DNA of 64,000 nt from Pseudomonadota bacterium (GTDB lineage Bacteria; Pseudomonadota; Gammaproteobacteria; Burkholderiales; Gallionellaceae): the NCBI GenBank assembly GCA_021848465.1, contig JAJZUP010000003.1, positions 186,001 to 250,000 on the forward strand, in the 5' to 3' direction. The stretch's first letter is position 1. Each line of letters starts with the position of its first letter. A model generated the notes under the pieces. It was not told where the DNA came from. It searched no databases and worked only from the letters and a program-made list of their open reading frames with translations. Below, one piece after another: positions 31,363-40,860 of this stretch. The translations under genes and the position numbers were made by a program.

Positions 31363-31998
31363 ATGTTACATATTTTGATAGCAGATGATCACAGCGTTGT
31401 CCGGGTCGGTTTGAAGCAGCTCTTTTCCCTGATGGGGGATATTACCGTAACCGGCGAAGCCGCAAACGGGGAGGAGGTCTTGGGCATACTTGCACATAAT
31501 CACAACTGCGACCTGCTGCTGCTCGACCTGAACATGCCCGGGATCAGCGGCATCGAGCTAATCGCCCGAATCCGCAAAGAACACCCGCCCCTGCCCATCC
31601 TGGTTTTCAGCATGCAAAACGAACCGATGATCGCCAAGCGTATTTTCCAGATCGGCGCTTCCGGCTTCATCACCAAGGGATGTTCGCAGGAAACCCTGGT
31701 TGAAGCCATCCGCAAAGTAGCCGCCGGCGGCCGCTTCATTGATCCGGCCCTCGCGGAATTGATGATCTTTGATCAGCCGCAAGTCGAAAAAGCAGCACCG
31801 CACCACAAACTCTCCGATCGTGAATTGATGATAATGAAACTCTTTGCCCAAGGACAGACCGGGAATGAAATTGCCAAAAAGCTCTCCATCAGCAAAAAAA
31901 CTGTCAGTACGCATAAAGCCAACCTGATGCACAAGATGAATTTTCACAGCATTGCCGAGCTTGTACTGTATGCGGCCGATTATGCGTTGCTGGATTGA
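31363..31998 (+). CDS. NarL/FixJ-family response regulator
   Basis: 211 residues from ATG 31363 (MLHILIADDHSVVRVGL). The receiver domain has acidic pair DD, phosphoacceptor Asp in LLLLDLNMPGISG (about residue 53), FSMQ and Lys in GFITKGCS. The LuxR-type HTH is at about 148-205 (LSDRELMIMKLFAQGQTGNEIAKKL, KTVSTHKANLMHKMNF). No kinase is adjacent. It closely resembles the two regulators at 61-62.6 kb in the MHKMNF/MQKMNF tail. Two palindromes upstream suggest autoregulation. Confidence 0.92.
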   Translation: MLHILIADDHSVVRVGLKQLFSLMGDITVTGEAANGEEVLGILAHNHNCDLLLLDLNMPGISGIELIARIRKEHPPLPILVFSMQNEPMIAKRIFQIGASGFITKGCSQETLVEAIRKVAAGGRFIDPALAELMIFDQPQVEKAAPHHKLSDRELMIMKLFAQGQTGNEIAKKLSISKKTVSTHKANLMHKMNFHSIAELVLYAADYALLD

Positions 31999-32188
31999 CC
32001 CACCGCCACGGATAGACCTGACAAGCAGGCCACGCCGGAGTCTTTCGAGTCACCAAAATTAACAAAATATTCACGAACGCATTGTGGTAAATTAATTAAC
32101 ATACAATCCATGTCAACCACCCCCGCGCCAGCGCCGTTAATGCGAACGCGTTAGTTGATTCCAACTTGACCACACACGGAGAATAGTT

Positions 32189-32722
32189 ATGAAGAAATAT
32201 GCAGTACTGTTGTTGTCGCTCGCCATCACCGCCTGCGCCTCCACCCCCAAGAACAACCCTGCGCCAGCCGCAGCCGCAGCGCCTGCGTCGACCGCATCCA
32301 CAGAGTCGGCTGAAACCGCCGCTGCCAAGGAAGCCCAAGTGAAGGCCGCCGAAATGGTTGCCCAGGAAACGGCTGCCGCTGTAAAACTGGAAAAACACAG
32401 CGTGTATTTCGACTTCGACAAATCGAATGTGAAAAAGCAATTCCAGAACGACATCCAGCAGGAAGCCGACTTCCTGAAGGCCAACAAAAATGACGTTGTG
32501 ACTTTGGAAGGGAACTGTGACGACCGCGGCAGCAGCGAGTACAACCTCGGGCTGGGCAGCGAACGCGCCAAAGCAGTGCAAAAGGATCTCGAGCTGCTGG
32601 GCGTGCCTGCCGACCAGTTAAAGGTTGTCAGCTATGGCGAAGAAAAGCCACGTCTAAACTGCGAAGCCGAGCGCTGCTGGAAAGAAAACCGCCGCGTCGA
32701 CTTCGAGCACAAGATCAACTGA
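32189..32722 (+). CDS. pal: OmpA/Pal-family lipoprotein
   Basis: 177 residues. A lipoprotein signal peptide ends in LAITAC with Cys at about residue 17, followed by an Ala-rich linker. The OmpA-like peptidoglycan-binding domain runs from about 70 to 177: VYFDFDKSNVKKQF, LEGNCDDRGSSEYNLGLGSERA, RRVDF. Anchored in the outer membrane and bound to peptidoglycan. No tol genes are nearby, so this may be a Pal-like paralogue and not the Tol-associated Pal; the symbol is tentative. It ends back to back with the convergent HAD gene. The 190-base gap before it (31999-32188) is AT-rich with no clear feature. Confidence 0.88.
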   Translation: MKKYAVLLLSLAITACASTPKNNPAPAAAAAPASTASTESAETAAAKEAQVKAAEMVAQETAAAVKLEKHSVYFDFDKSNVKKQFQNDIQQEADFLKANKNDVVTLEGNCDDRGSSEYNLGLGSERAKAVQKDLELLGVPADQLKVVSYGEEKPRLNCEAERCWKENRRVDFEHKIN

Positions 32723-33388
32723 TCAGAGTCTCAGGGAGAGAACCCGCCAACCCTGCTGCCGCGCATGCTCCAGCAGGGTTGGATCCGGGTCCACCGCCAC
32801 CGGGGTCCTGACTTTCGACAGCAACGGCAAATCATTCAGCGAATCGCTGTAAAACGTCGTATCCGCAAAACTGTCCCAGCCCCAGCCGCGTTCGGCCATC
32901 CAGGCCTCCAGCCTTGCCACTTTACCCTCACGAAAACTCGGAATTCCCGACACGTTGCCGGTAAATTCACCATTAATCTGCTCCGGATCCGTCCCGATCA
33001 GATGCGGCACACCAAACTCGCGCGCAATAGGCGTGGTCACAAAGCTGTTGGTTGCCGTAATGATCACACAAACATCTCCCGCCTCACGGTGCCTGGCAAC
33101 CAGTTCGCGCGCCGGCTGCCCCATCATCGGGCGCACCTTGCTCCTCATGAACTCCTCGTGCCACCCATCCAGCACCTTGCGCGCATGCCGAGCCAAGGGC
33201 TTTAACTGGAAATCCAGAAACTCATGAATATCCAGTGTTCCCGCCTTGTACTGCTCATAGAATGCATGGTTCCTGGCTTCGAATAACTCCCGATCCAGCA
33301 CTCCCTGCTCAATCAGGAATTGCGACCACTCAAAATCGCTATCGCCGCTTAACAGGGTATTGTCCAGGTCAAATAACGCCAGCTTCAC
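32723..33388 (-). CDS. HAD-superfamily phosphatase (subfamily IB, SerB-like)
   Basis: 221 residues. Motif I is LFDLDNTLLSGDSDF (nucleophile D7), motif II VIITATNSF, motif III with Lys in REGKVARLEAW and motif IV YSDSLNDLPLL. The start is GTG 33388 with GAGGAG upstream. Genes of this type are commonly found next to hda in betaproteobacteria; phosphoserine or histidinol-phosphate have been suggested as substrates, but this cannot be told here. It lies 34 bases after hda. Confidence 0.9.
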   Translation of the reverse strand: MKLALFDLDNTLLSGDSDFEWSQFLIEQGVLDRELFEARNHAFYEQYKAGTLDIHEFLDFQLKPLARHARKVLDGWHEEFMRSKVRPMMGQPARELVARHREAGDVCVIITATNSFVTTPIAREFGVPHLIGTDPEQINGEFTGNVSGIPSFREGKVARLEAWMAERGWGWDSFADTTFYSDSLNDLPLLSKVRTPVAVDPDPTLLEHARQQGWRVLSLRL

Positions 33389-33422
33389 TTCGCTACACTC
33401 CTCTATAAAAAACGTCCCGCCT

Positions 33423-34079
33423 TCACTCCAGACGCATCACTTCCTTCAACAGCGGCACCGTCGCAGCACGCTTCTTCATCCGCAAGCAATGTGCATCCAG
33501 CGCCTCAAGCACACCCAGCAAATAAGGCAGGTCGCGACGGCCATGCCGCAACAGGTACTGAGTTACATCGGCGGGCAGCTCGAAACCGCGCGCCAAGGCA
33601 TGTTGCAGCAAGGCCTGCGACTTCTCTTCATCATTCAGGGCATGCACCTGGTAAACCAGCCCCCAGGCCAGCCGCGTGCGCAGATCGTCGCGCAACTGCA
33701 TTTGTGCCGGGGCCGCATTGCCGGCCACCAGCAGCATCGCACCGCGCTCCTGCAAGCGGTTGTACAAGGCGAACAGGGCGACCTGCGCCTCATCCGCCAA
33801 CTCCTGCACTGCATCGACTGCCACCACTTGCGCCTCATCAGGCACCGCTCCGCAAGCATAGACCGCAGTTTGTCCATGCACTCGAGCCCGCTCTACCGCA
33901 GCTTGCAGCAAATGGCTCTTGCCTGCGCCGGTCTCTCCCCACAAGTACACGCTGCGCGCGCTCCCCTGACTCGCCACACCGTGGCGAATCGCCGTATGCA
34001 ACTCAAGATTCCGTCCAATCACGAAATTCTCCAGTGTCGGCACCCATGGCGGTGCAATATCCAATAGCAGTTGAGTCAT
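33423..34079 (-). CDS. hda: DnaA regulatory inactivator Hda
   Basis: 218 residues. With the DNA-loaded sliding clamp it stimulates ATP hydrolysis by DnaA to prevent re-initiation. The N-terminal QLLLDI is the clamp-binding motif. The AAA+ domain has Walker A GETGAGKSHLL (about 49-59) and a Walker B position VVAVDAVQEL with a weakened acidic pair, and lacks the DnaA DNA-binding domain. Divergent from purM, as usual in this class. Confidence 0.92.
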   Translation of the reverse strand: MTQLLLDIAPPWVPTLENFVIGRNLELHTAIRHGVASQGSARSVYLWGETGAGKSHLLQAAVERARVHGQTAVYACGAVPDEAQVVAVDAVQELADEAQVALFALYNRLQERGAMLLVAGNAAPAQMQLRDDLRTRLAWGLVYQVHALNDEEKSQALLQHALARGFELPADVTQYLLRHGRRDLPYLLGVLEALDAHCLRMKKRAATVPLLKEVMRLE

Positions 34080-34233
34080 AGTGATCCGAATTCATGTGCA
34101 AGAAATACCTGCTCCGCAGGCGGCACAGACGCGCAGCAAAGCGAGCTTGAGTCATTTCAGGTAAAATCCGGGCATCGAAAATCGCCGGCCCGGAACGGGC
34201 GGCACTTTACCTTCTAGAAAGCGAGAACTCAAC

Positions 34234-35277
34234 TTGAGCACCCCGTCCAATTCCCTTTCCTATCGTGATGCCGGTGTCGACATCGACGCCGGTGACCAGT
34301 TGGTCGAGAACATCAAACCCTTTGCCAAGCGCACCATGCGCCCCGAGGTTTTGTCCGGCATCGGCGGGTTCGGGGGACTGGTGGAAATCTCGAAAAAGTA
34401 CAAGGAGCCCGTGCTGGTCTCCGGCACCGACGGCGTGGGCACCAAACTCAAGCTGGCGTTTGAACTGAACCGCCACGACACCGTCGGCATCGACCTCGTT
34501 GCCATGAGCGTGAACGACATCCTCGTGCAGGGCGCCGAGCCGCTGTTTTTCCTCGACTACTTTGCCTGCGGCAAACTCGACGTACCGGCCGCCACCGAAG
34601 TCATCAAGGGGATCGCCAAGGGCTGCGAAGATTCCGGCTGCGCCCTGATCGGCGGCGAGACCGCCGAGATGCCGGGCATGTACCCGGTCGGTGAATACGA
34701 CCTCGCCGGTTTCGCGGTCGGCGTAGTGGAGAAATCCAAGATCATCACCGGCGAACATATCGTCGCGGGCGACGTGGTGCTGGGCCTGGCCTCCAATGGC
34801 GCGCACTCCAACGGCTACTCGCTGGTGCGCAAGATTCTTGAACGGAGTAAACCCGACCTCAACGCCAAATTCGACGGTGAGCGCACGCTGGCCGACTGCA
34901 TCATGGCCCCCACCCGCCTGTACGTAAAGCCGCTGCTAAGCCTGATGCAGCAAGTCACCGTAAAGGGCATGGCGCACATCACCGGCGGTGGCATCACCGA
35001 AAACGTGCCGCGCGTACTGCCCGCCAATGTCGTCGCCGACATCGACAGCAAGAGCTGGCAGATGCCCAAGCTGTTCCACTGGCTGCAACAGGGCGGCAAC
35101 GTCGCGCAACAGGAGATGTACCGCACCTTCAACTGCGGCATCGGCATGGTGGTGGTGGTCTCCGCGCAAGACGCGGATGCCGCGATCAGGCACCTGCAAT
35201 CCGTCGGCGAAACCGTCGCGCGCATCGGCACCATCCGCACGCGCAACGGCGACGAGCATCAAACGCAAGTCCGCTAA
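34234..35277 (+). CDS. purM: Phosphoribosylformylglycinamidine cyclo-ligase
   Basis: AIR synthetase, fifth step of purine synthesis. 347 residues starting at TTG 34234 ([20 protein letters not shown]). The family segments [37 protein letters not shown] and [16 protein letters not shown] are present. TAAAAT at about 34163 is a likely -10. purN follows after 3 bases. Confidence 0.97.
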   Translation: MSTPSNSLSYRDAGVDIDAGDQLVENIKPFAKRTMRPEVLSGIGGFGGLVEISKKYKEPVLVSGTDGVGTKLKLAFELNRHDTVGIDLVAMSVNDILVQGAEPLFFLDYFACGKLDVPAATEVIKGIAKGCEDSGCALIGGETAEMPGMYPVGEYDLAGFAVGVVEKSKIITGEHIVAGDVVLGLASNGAHSNGYSLVRKILERSKPDLNAKFDGERTLADCIMAPTRLYVKPLLSLMQQVTVKGMAHITGGGITENVPRVLPANVVADIDSKSWQMPKLFHWLQQGGNVAQQEMYRTFNCGIGMVVVVSAQDADAAIRHLQSVGETVARIGTIRTRNGDEHQTQVR

Positions 35278-35280
35278 GCA

Positions 35281-35919
35281 GTGAAGAAAATCGTCATCCT
35301 CATCTCCGGCCGCGGCAGCAATATGCAGGCGCTGCTGGAAGCCGACCTGCCCTGCACGATTGCCGCCGTCATCAGCAACCGCGCGGATGCGGCGGGACTT
35401 GATGTCGCCAAGGCACGCGGCATCGCCACGGCTGTCGTTGCGCACAAGGACTATCCGGATCGCGCCAGCTTTGATGCCGCATTGCAACGCGAGATCGACA
35501 CCTTCACCCCGGATTTTGTCGTGCTGGCAGGTTTCATGCGCATCCTCACCGACGCCTTCGTCATCCATTATCTCGGCAGGCTGGTCAACATCCACCCCTC
35601 ACTGCTGCCTGCCTACACCGGCACGCACACCCACGAGCGCGCGCTTGCAGACGGTGTGAAGATCCATGGCTGCTCGGTGCATTTCGTCACGCCGGAACTG
35701 GACGGCGGCCCGATCATTATCCAGGCCGCAGTGCCGGTCATGCGCAACGACACGGCTGCGACCCTTTCCGCCCGCGTGCTGCACGAGGAGCACCGTATTT
35801 ACCCCCAGGCGTTGCGTTGGCTCTGCCGGAAACAGGTCTGGCTGGATGAGCACGGCAAAGTCGCCAGCGACCGCCTGGAGCAACCCGGCGCGGCGCTGGT
35901 CAGCCCCGGCCTGAGTTGA
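35281..35919 (+). CDS. purN: Phosphoribosylglycinamide formyltransferase
   Basis: Transfers formyl from 10-formyl-THF to GAR. 212 residues, GTG start. ILISGRGSNMQALLE at the N-terminus, GFMRILTDAFV, the NIHPSLLPAYTGTHTHERAL active-site block (catalytic Asn and His) and VHFVTPELDGGPII are typical. Co-transcribed with purM. Confidence 0.97.
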   Translation: MKKIVILISGRGSNMQALLEADLPCTIAAVISNRADAAGLDVAKARGIATAVVAHKDYPDRASFDAALQREIDTFTPDFVVLAGFMRILTDAFVIHYLGRLVNIHPSLLPAYTGTHTHERALADGVKIHGCSVHFVTPELDGGPIIIQAAVPVMRNDTAATLSARVLHEEHRIYPQALRWLCRKQVWLDEHGKVASDRLEQPGAALVSPGLS

Positions 35920-35964
35920 GCATGCGGTCACGCTGACAGACTCCAAGGTTGCAGGCGCACTGTG

Positions 35965-37041
35965 ATGGACCGTATCGCAAAACCGACCCAGCGCATTGCT
36001 CTCGCCGTCGCCCTGTCCCTGCTGCTGCACGGGCTGGCACTCTGGCTGCCGGAAGTCAGCCTGCCGACTTTCGAAAAAGAGCTGCCGCCATTGCAGGCCA
36101 AACTGATCCCGCTGCCAAAAACCAGCGCAAAACTGCTGCACAAGCAGCGCAAGCCCCTCAAGCCCAAACCGCTTCCGCCGCCGTTGCCCGCGCTCGCCGC
36201 CAGTGCGCCAGTTCCCGCCAGCGAAGTCGTCGCGGCGAGTGAGCCGGTTGCCGCCAGTGCGGTCGCGGCGGCAAGCACTCCGATCGCAGCCAGCGCAGTC
36301 GCGGCTGCAAGCAGCCCGTTCCCCGCCAGTGCGGTCACCGCGGCCAGCGCCCCCATCGATACGACACTGGACGACATCCCGATCGAACACCCCCCCTTGC
36401 CGATGCATGCGCGCTTGCGCTTCAATGTCTACCAGGGAGCGCAGAACTTCAAAGTGGGCGAATCCGTGCATGAACTGGATATCGAGGATGGCCGCTACAC
36501 CCTCAAGGCCAGCGTGCAGACCACCGGCGTTGCCAGCATGTTCAAGAATTACCGCATGGTGCAGACCAGTTCCGGCCGCTCAAACCGGCAAATCCTGCGC
36601 CCGGAAAAATTCACCGAACAGGTCGACAACAGTGGCGTAAAAAGCACCAGCGAGGCGGATTTCGACTGGGCCAGCCACACCCTCCACTTTGCCAATGGCC
36701 GCCAGGCAAAACTCCCGGCCCAGGCCCAGGACATCCTCAGCATCCTTTACCAGTTCCCGGCCCTGCATGAACTGGAAGACAACATCGACATCAATGTCGG
36801 CACCGGCAAGAAATTCGAAACTTACCACTTCCGCGTCGTGTACGAGGAAGCCATCCAGACCCCGCTGGGAACCTTGCAGACCGTGCATTTCCGCAAACTG
36901 CACGGACCGCACGAAGAAGGGCTGGAAATCTGGTTCGGCCAGGAATACCGGCTGCTGCCGGTCAAGGTGCGCTACCTCGACCGCGACGGCAACGTCGCCG
37001 CTGAAGCCGTGATCACTGACATTCGCGTATCGGACGAATAA
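35965..37041 (+). CDS. DUF3108 domain protein with Pro/Ala-rich periplasmic linker
   Basis: 358 residues. One N-terminal helix (about 9-29, IALAVALSLLLHGLALWLP) precedes a TonB-like linker (35-135): basic/proline LKPKPLPPPLP, then a repeated Ala/Ser motif. The DUF3108 domain (about 145-358) contains YTLKASVQTTGVASMF and GTLQTVHFRKL. Probably anchored in the inner membrane and reaching into the periplasm; function unknown. GTG 35962 is an alternative start. It lies 45 bases after purN; related genes often sit beside purN in betaproteobacteria. Confidence 0.85.
   Translation: MDRIAKPTQRIALAVALSLLLHGLALWLPEVSLPTFEKELPPLQAKLIPLPKTSAKLLHKQRKPLKPKPLPPPLPALAASAPVPASEVVAASEPVAASAVAAASTPIAASAVAAASSPFPASAVTAASAPIDTTLDDIPIEHPPLPMHARLRFNVYQGAQNFKVGESVHELDIEDGRYTLKASVQTTGVASMFKNYRMVQTSSGRSNRQILRPEKFTEQVDNSGVKSTSEADFDWASHTLHFANGRQAKLPAQAQDILSILYQFPALHELEDNIDINVGTGKKFETYHFRVVYEEAIQTPLGTLQTVHFRKLHGPHEEGLEIWFGQEYRLLPVKVRYLDRDGNVAAEAVITDIRVSDE
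36200..36360 (+). repeat. Tandem Ala/Ser-rich repeats inside the DUF3108 gene
   Basis: About five imperfect units of roughly 11-12 codons encode variants of P-[IVF]-x-A-S-A-V-A-A-A-S. Such repeats can change length between strains. Confidence 0.6.
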
Positions 37042-37157
37042 GCCTGCGCGCATTCTGGTAAAATCCGCCCCCCGCCGGACTGATGCCTCCTGCGGCTCGC
37101 GTCGGCGCACCTTTCCACCTTGCCGCGCATTGCAACCGATTACAACCAGGGCCCACC

Positions 37158-38432
37158 ATGCTTCTTACCGAATACCGTCTCGACCTCGTCCTGCAAGCCC
37201 TGCGCGCCATCCTGCCGTTGAAGCAGCCCGCCGATGTCGCGCTGAGCTATTTCTTCAAGGCCGAGCGCGTCGGTTCGAACGAACGCGCGCTGGTCGCCGA
37301 GACCGTATTCGGCATCCTGCGCCACCGCCTGTTGCTTGAGCATGCCTGCACCACCCCGGTAAATACCGTCAACAAGGCCACGCCGCGCCGCATGGCGCTG
37401 GCCTACTGGGTACGCTTTGGCGGCTACAACGTGCGTGAGCTTGAACCGCTGCTGAAAGCCACCGAAGCGGACTGGCTGGGCCAGGTAAAAGGCCTGCGCA
37501 GTGAGGATTTGCCACTTGCCATCCAGGCCGAACTCCCCGACTGGATTATCGAAAAACTGCGCGCGCAGCATGACGACGCCGCGATCCGCCGCCTTGGCCA
37601 ATCAATGCAAACCGCCGCACCGCTGGACTTGCGCGTCAATTCGCTCAAGGCAAACCGCGAAGAATTGCTGTCCGGGCTGGCCGCGGAAAAAGTGCAAGCC
37701 TCCCCCACACCGTATTCACCGCTGGGCATCCGCGTATCCGGCAAGCCGGCGCTGAACAAGAGCCCGTTGTTCCTGGGCGGACGCTTCGAGGTGCAGGATG
37801 AAGGCAGCCAGCTGCTGTGCTACCTGCTCGCGCCGCGCCGCAACGAAATGGTGGTGGATTTCTGCGCGGGTGCCGGCGGCAAAACGCTGATGCTCGGTGC
37901 CATGATGAATTCGCAAGGTCGGCTGTATGCCTGGGACGTGTCGGAAAAACGCCTGGCCAACCTGAAGCCGCGTCTTGCGCGCTCGGGACTTTCCAACGTG
38001 CAGCCGCAACTGATTGCACACGAGAACGACAACAAGATCAAACGCCTGGCCGGCAAGATCGACCGCGTTCTGGTGGATGCCCCGTGCAGCGGGCTCGGAA
38101 CCCTGCGCCGCAATCCCGACCTGAAATTCCGCCAGTCCGCACAAAGCCTCGCAGAACTCACCCAGAAACAGGCCGGCATCCTGGCTGCGGCCAGCCGCCT
38201 GCTGAAACCGGGTGGCCGGCTGGTGTATGCCACCTGCAGCATCCTGCATGAAGAAAACCAGGCCATCGTGGAAAGCTTCCTGGCCCAACACCCCGGCTTC
38301 CTGCTGCGCCCGGCAAGCGAGGTCCTGACGCAGCAGGGAATCGCGCTGGAAATGGCTGACTACCTGCAATTGCTGCCGCAATTGCACGGCACGGACGCTT
38401 TCTTTGCGGCGGTAATCGAGCGCGCCAACTGA
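37158..38432 (+). CDS. rsmB: RsmB/NOP-family 16S rRNA cytosine-C5 methyltransferase
   Basis: 424 residues from ATG 37158 (MLLTEYRLDLVLQALRAIL); an upstream ATG at 37083 adds a non-homologous stretch. An N-terminal NusB-like helical domain (1-150) is followed by the SAM-binding domain with VVDFCAGAGGKTLMLGAMM and DAWDV-type motif YAWDVSEKRL. The two cysteines of the m5C mechanism lie in VDAPCSGLGTLRRNPD and YATCSI. The closest named relative is RsmB (C967), but NOP-family members are hard to tell apart. Confidence 0.88.
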   Translation: MLLTEYRLDLVLQALRAILPLKQPADVALSYFFKAERVGSNERALVAETVFGILRHRLLLEHACTTPVNTVNKATPRRMALAYWVRFGGYNVRELEPLLKATEADWLGQVKGLRSEDLPLAIQAELPDWIIEKLRAQHDDAAIRRLGQSMQTAAPLDLRVNSLKANREELLSGLAAEKVQASPTPYSPLGIRVSGKPALNKSPLFLGGRFEVQDEGSQLLCYLLAPRRNEMVVDFCAGAGGKTLMLGAMMNSQGRLYAWDVSEKRLANLKPRLARSGLSNVQPQLIAHENDNKIKRLAGKIDRVLVDAPCSGLGTLRRNPDLKFRQSAQSLAELTQKQAGILAAASRLLKPGGRLVYATCSILHEENQAIVESFLAQHPGFLLRPASEVLTQQGIALEMADYLQLLPQLHGTDAFFAAVIERAN

Positions 38433-38505
38433 GCGACGACGCGCCCGGTTCCGGCAGTTATTCCTGCTGTTATACTGCCGCCATTCCAGCTAACCGGGCA
38501 CCATC

Positions 38506-39213
38506 ATGGATTTGAACACATTCCTGCGCGCTTTCCGTCCGCACATCCTGCAAGTTCCTTTCAGCGAAAAATTGCGCAGCGGCCTGATCGCCGGCATCGC
38601 CATCCTGCTGCTAGCACTGGCGCTGCCGCTGTTCCCGTCCAATATCGCCACCTTCCTGATGCTGGGGTCGATGGCAGCGTCGGCAACCTTGCTGTTTGCG
38701 GTGCCGCACAGCCCGATGGCGCAACCCTGGAACCTGGTCGGCGGGCACCTGATCTCTGCACTGATCGGCTGGCTTTGCATCGTCTTCATCCATAGCCCGG
38801 TATTAGCGGCAGCGTGCGCCGTCGGCACTGCGATCTTCCTGATGTACTACCTGAACTGCCTGCATCCGCCCGGCGCCGCAACCGCGCTTTCACTGGTGCT
38901 CGGCAGCAGCGTGTTCCTGCAACACGGCTGGGCCTGGACCATGCTCATGGTCGGCGCCAATGCCCTCATCTTCCTGGTTCTCGGCCTGGTATTGAACAAC
39001 CTGCTGCCCGGCCGGCGTTACCCCATGCCGCAACAGCCGGCAGCCCCGCACAAACCGGTTGCCCCGGTCGCGATTTCGGAACAGGACATCGACTGGGCTG
39101 TGGAGCACATGGGCGGCATGATCGACGTCAGCACCGAAGACCTGATCCAGATCTTCGAGCTGGCCCAGCAACACGCCCTGCAACCCGGCAGCCGCACCCC
39201 GCCCGCCAAATAA
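38506..39213 (+). CDS. HPP family membrane protein
   Basis: 235 residues. The N-terminal HPP domain has four helices (about 25-165), including PFSEKLRSGLIAGIAILLL, SPMAQPWNLVGGHLISALIGW and the signature LNCLHPPGAATALSLVLG. The cytoplasmic tail (about 180-235) has no clear CBS domain. HPP proteins are linked to nitrite or other anion transport in plants and cyanobacteria; the substrate here is unknown. Confidence 0.9.
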   Translation: MDLNTFLRAFRPHILQVPFSEKLRSGLIAGIAILLLALALPLFPSNIATFLMLGSMAASATLLFAVPHSPMAQPWNLVGGHLISALIGWLCIVFIHSPVLAAACAVGTAIFLMYYLNCLHPPGAATALSLVLGSSVFLQHGWAWTMLMVGANALIFLVLGLVLNNLLPGRRYPMPQQPAAPHKPVAPVAISEQDIDWAVEHMGGMIDVSTEDLIQIFELAQQHALQPGSRTPPAK

Positions 39214-39215
39214 CC

Positions 39216-40832
39216 ATGACTCCGGCGTCGCGCACCGGCCGAGGATACGCCCGCCAGCAACAACTGATAGCAGCATTGCGCTTGCCGTCCCGCTATCCCC
39301 ACCCTGCCCGCACGGTGCGTCTGCTGGAAACCCACATTTCCTGGATCCTGCTGGCCGGCCGCTTTGCCTACAAGATCAAGAAAGCCGTCAACCTCGGTTT
39401 CCTTGACGCGCGCAAACTCTCTGCACGGCACGCGTACTGCCAGGAAGAGATGCGCCTGAACCGGCGCCTTGCCCCGCAGTTGTACCTGGACGCCGTCGCC
39501 ATCGGCGGCACACCCGCCCAGCCGCGCTTCGGCGTGCGTCCCGCCATCGAGTATGCAGTCAAGATGCGCCGCTTCAACCCTGCCCGCACGCTGGACCGGC
39601 TGGCAGACAGCAACCTGTTGCAGGTAAGCCATATCGATGCGCTGGCACATACCGTCGCCGCCTTCCACCTTGGTCTGGATGGGCTCCCCCCTGGCACCGC
39701 CGCAGAATATTCCGGCCATTTCCGCGCCGCCATGCTGCAGAATTTTGCCCAACTGGCCCCGCTGCTTGAGCCAGCCGCCGCGCCAGCCCTGCTCGACACG
39801 TTGCAGCAGACCGCACTGTCGGCATTCCAGGCACAGCATGCTTTGCTGCAACGACGCTGGCATGACGGTTATGTGCGCGAGTGCCACGGCGACTTGCACC
39901 TTGGCAACATCGTGCTGAGCGGGCAGCAACCGGTTCCTTTTGACGGCATCGATTTTTCCCCGGCGCTGCGCTGGGTCGACATCATCGACGAGGTCGCCTT
40001 CACTTTCATGGACCTGCTGTTCCACCGCCGTCCCGAGCTGGCCTACCGCTACCTCAATGCCTGGCTGGAGCATAGCGGCGACTACACAGGCTGCGTCCTG
40101 CTGCCGCTGTTTGCCTCCTATCGGGCCACGGTGCGCGCAAAAATCAACGCCATCCGCTCCGCTCAGCCCGGTTTGTCCGCACGCCAGCGCAGCCAGGCCG
40201 GGGAGGCCGCTAAGCGCTACCTGCAGCTTGCCCTTGAGTGCCTGCATGCCCGGTCGCCACGCCTGCTGATCACACACGGTTTGCCCGGCTCCGGGAAGAG
40301 CCGCTTGGCCTTGGCGGCAGCGGAACGTCTTGGCGCAATCCGCTTGCGCTCCGATGTCGAACGCAAGCGACTGTTCGGTTTATCCGCACTCGAGCGCAGC
40401 CAGCCAGCACAGGACATCTACAGCCTATCCGCCACCCGGCGCACTTACCAGCACCTGCTGGACACCGCCCGTGCACTGCTGCAAGCAGGCCACATCGTCA
40501 TTGTGGACGCGGCTTTCCTGCAACTCGGCGAGCGCGCGATGTTCCGGCATCTGGCTGCCGAAGCAAATGCTGGCTTTGCCATCGTTTCGCTGCAGCCCAC
40601 CTCCGCCATCCTGCGCGAACGTGTCCTGCACCGTGCCGCGCACGGCAACGATGCTTCGGAGGCCGGCATCGAGGTGCTGGAAAAATTGTCCCGCACGCAG
40701 GAGCCGCTGACCTCGGCAGAGTTGGCGCATACCCTGGTCGTCGCGGCGCCGCTTTTCGACACGGCACGCCCTGACATCTGGCAACAATTGCAGGAGCGGC
40801 TTGCACTGACCGCTCGCGGTCATAACTGCTAA
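39216..40832 (+). CDS. Two-domain protein: aminoglycoside-phosphotransferase-like kinase fused to a P-loop ATPase
   Basis: 538 residues from ATG 39216, two bases after the HPP stop. The N-terminal half (about 25-330) is kinase-like: LLAGRFAYKIKKAVNLGFLD, the catalytic loop CHGDLHLGNIVL and DGIDFSPALRWVDIIDE. The C-terminal half (345-515) is a zeta-toxin/gluconate-kinase-like P-loop domain with GLPGSGKSRLALAAAERLG, SDVERKRLFGL and VIVDAAFLQLGER. This fusion is a known but uncharacterised proteobacterial family; the small-molecule substrate is unknown and antibiotic resistance should not be assumed. The frame is also open upstream to 38814, antisense-free but overlapping HPP, and is not used. 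Confidence 0.87.
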   Translation: MTPASRTGRGYARQQQLIAALRLPSRYPHPARTVRLLETHISWILLAGRFAYKIKKAVNLGFLDARKLSARHAYCQEEMRLNRRLAPQLYLDAVAIGGTPAQPRFGVRPAIEYAVKMRRFNPARTLDRLADSNLLQVSHIDALAHTVAAFHLGLDGLPPGTAAEYSGHFRAAMLQNFAQLAPLLEPAAAPALLDTLQQTALSAFQAQHALLQRRWHDGYVRECHGDLHLGNIVLSGQQPVPFDGIDFSPALRWVDIIDEVAFTFMDLLFHRRPELAYRYLNAWLEHSGDYTGCVLLPLFASYRATVRAKINAIRSAQPGLSARQRSQAGEAAKRYLQLALECLHARSPRLLITHGLPGSGKSRLALAAAERLGAIRLRSDVERKRLFGLSALERSQPAQDIYSLSATRRTYQHLLDTARALLQAGHIVIVDAAFLQLGERAMFRHLAAEANAGFAIVSLQPTSAILRERVLHRAAHGNDASEAGIEVLEKLSRTQEPLTSAELAHTLVVAAPLFDTARPDIWQQLQERLALTARGHNC

Positions 40833-40860
40833 AATCTGCGCTTTGTCGCACCTTTCAGCC

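Noticed and set aside
38814-39215. Upstream extension of the kinase fusion through the HPP gene
   Set aside because: It overlaps the HPP reading frame entirely and is Arg/Pro-rich out-of-frame sequence; ATG 39216 fits the family start.
39018-40277. 419-aa open frame antisense to the kinase fusion
   Set aside because: No recognisable motifs and it lies over two genes with strong signatures.
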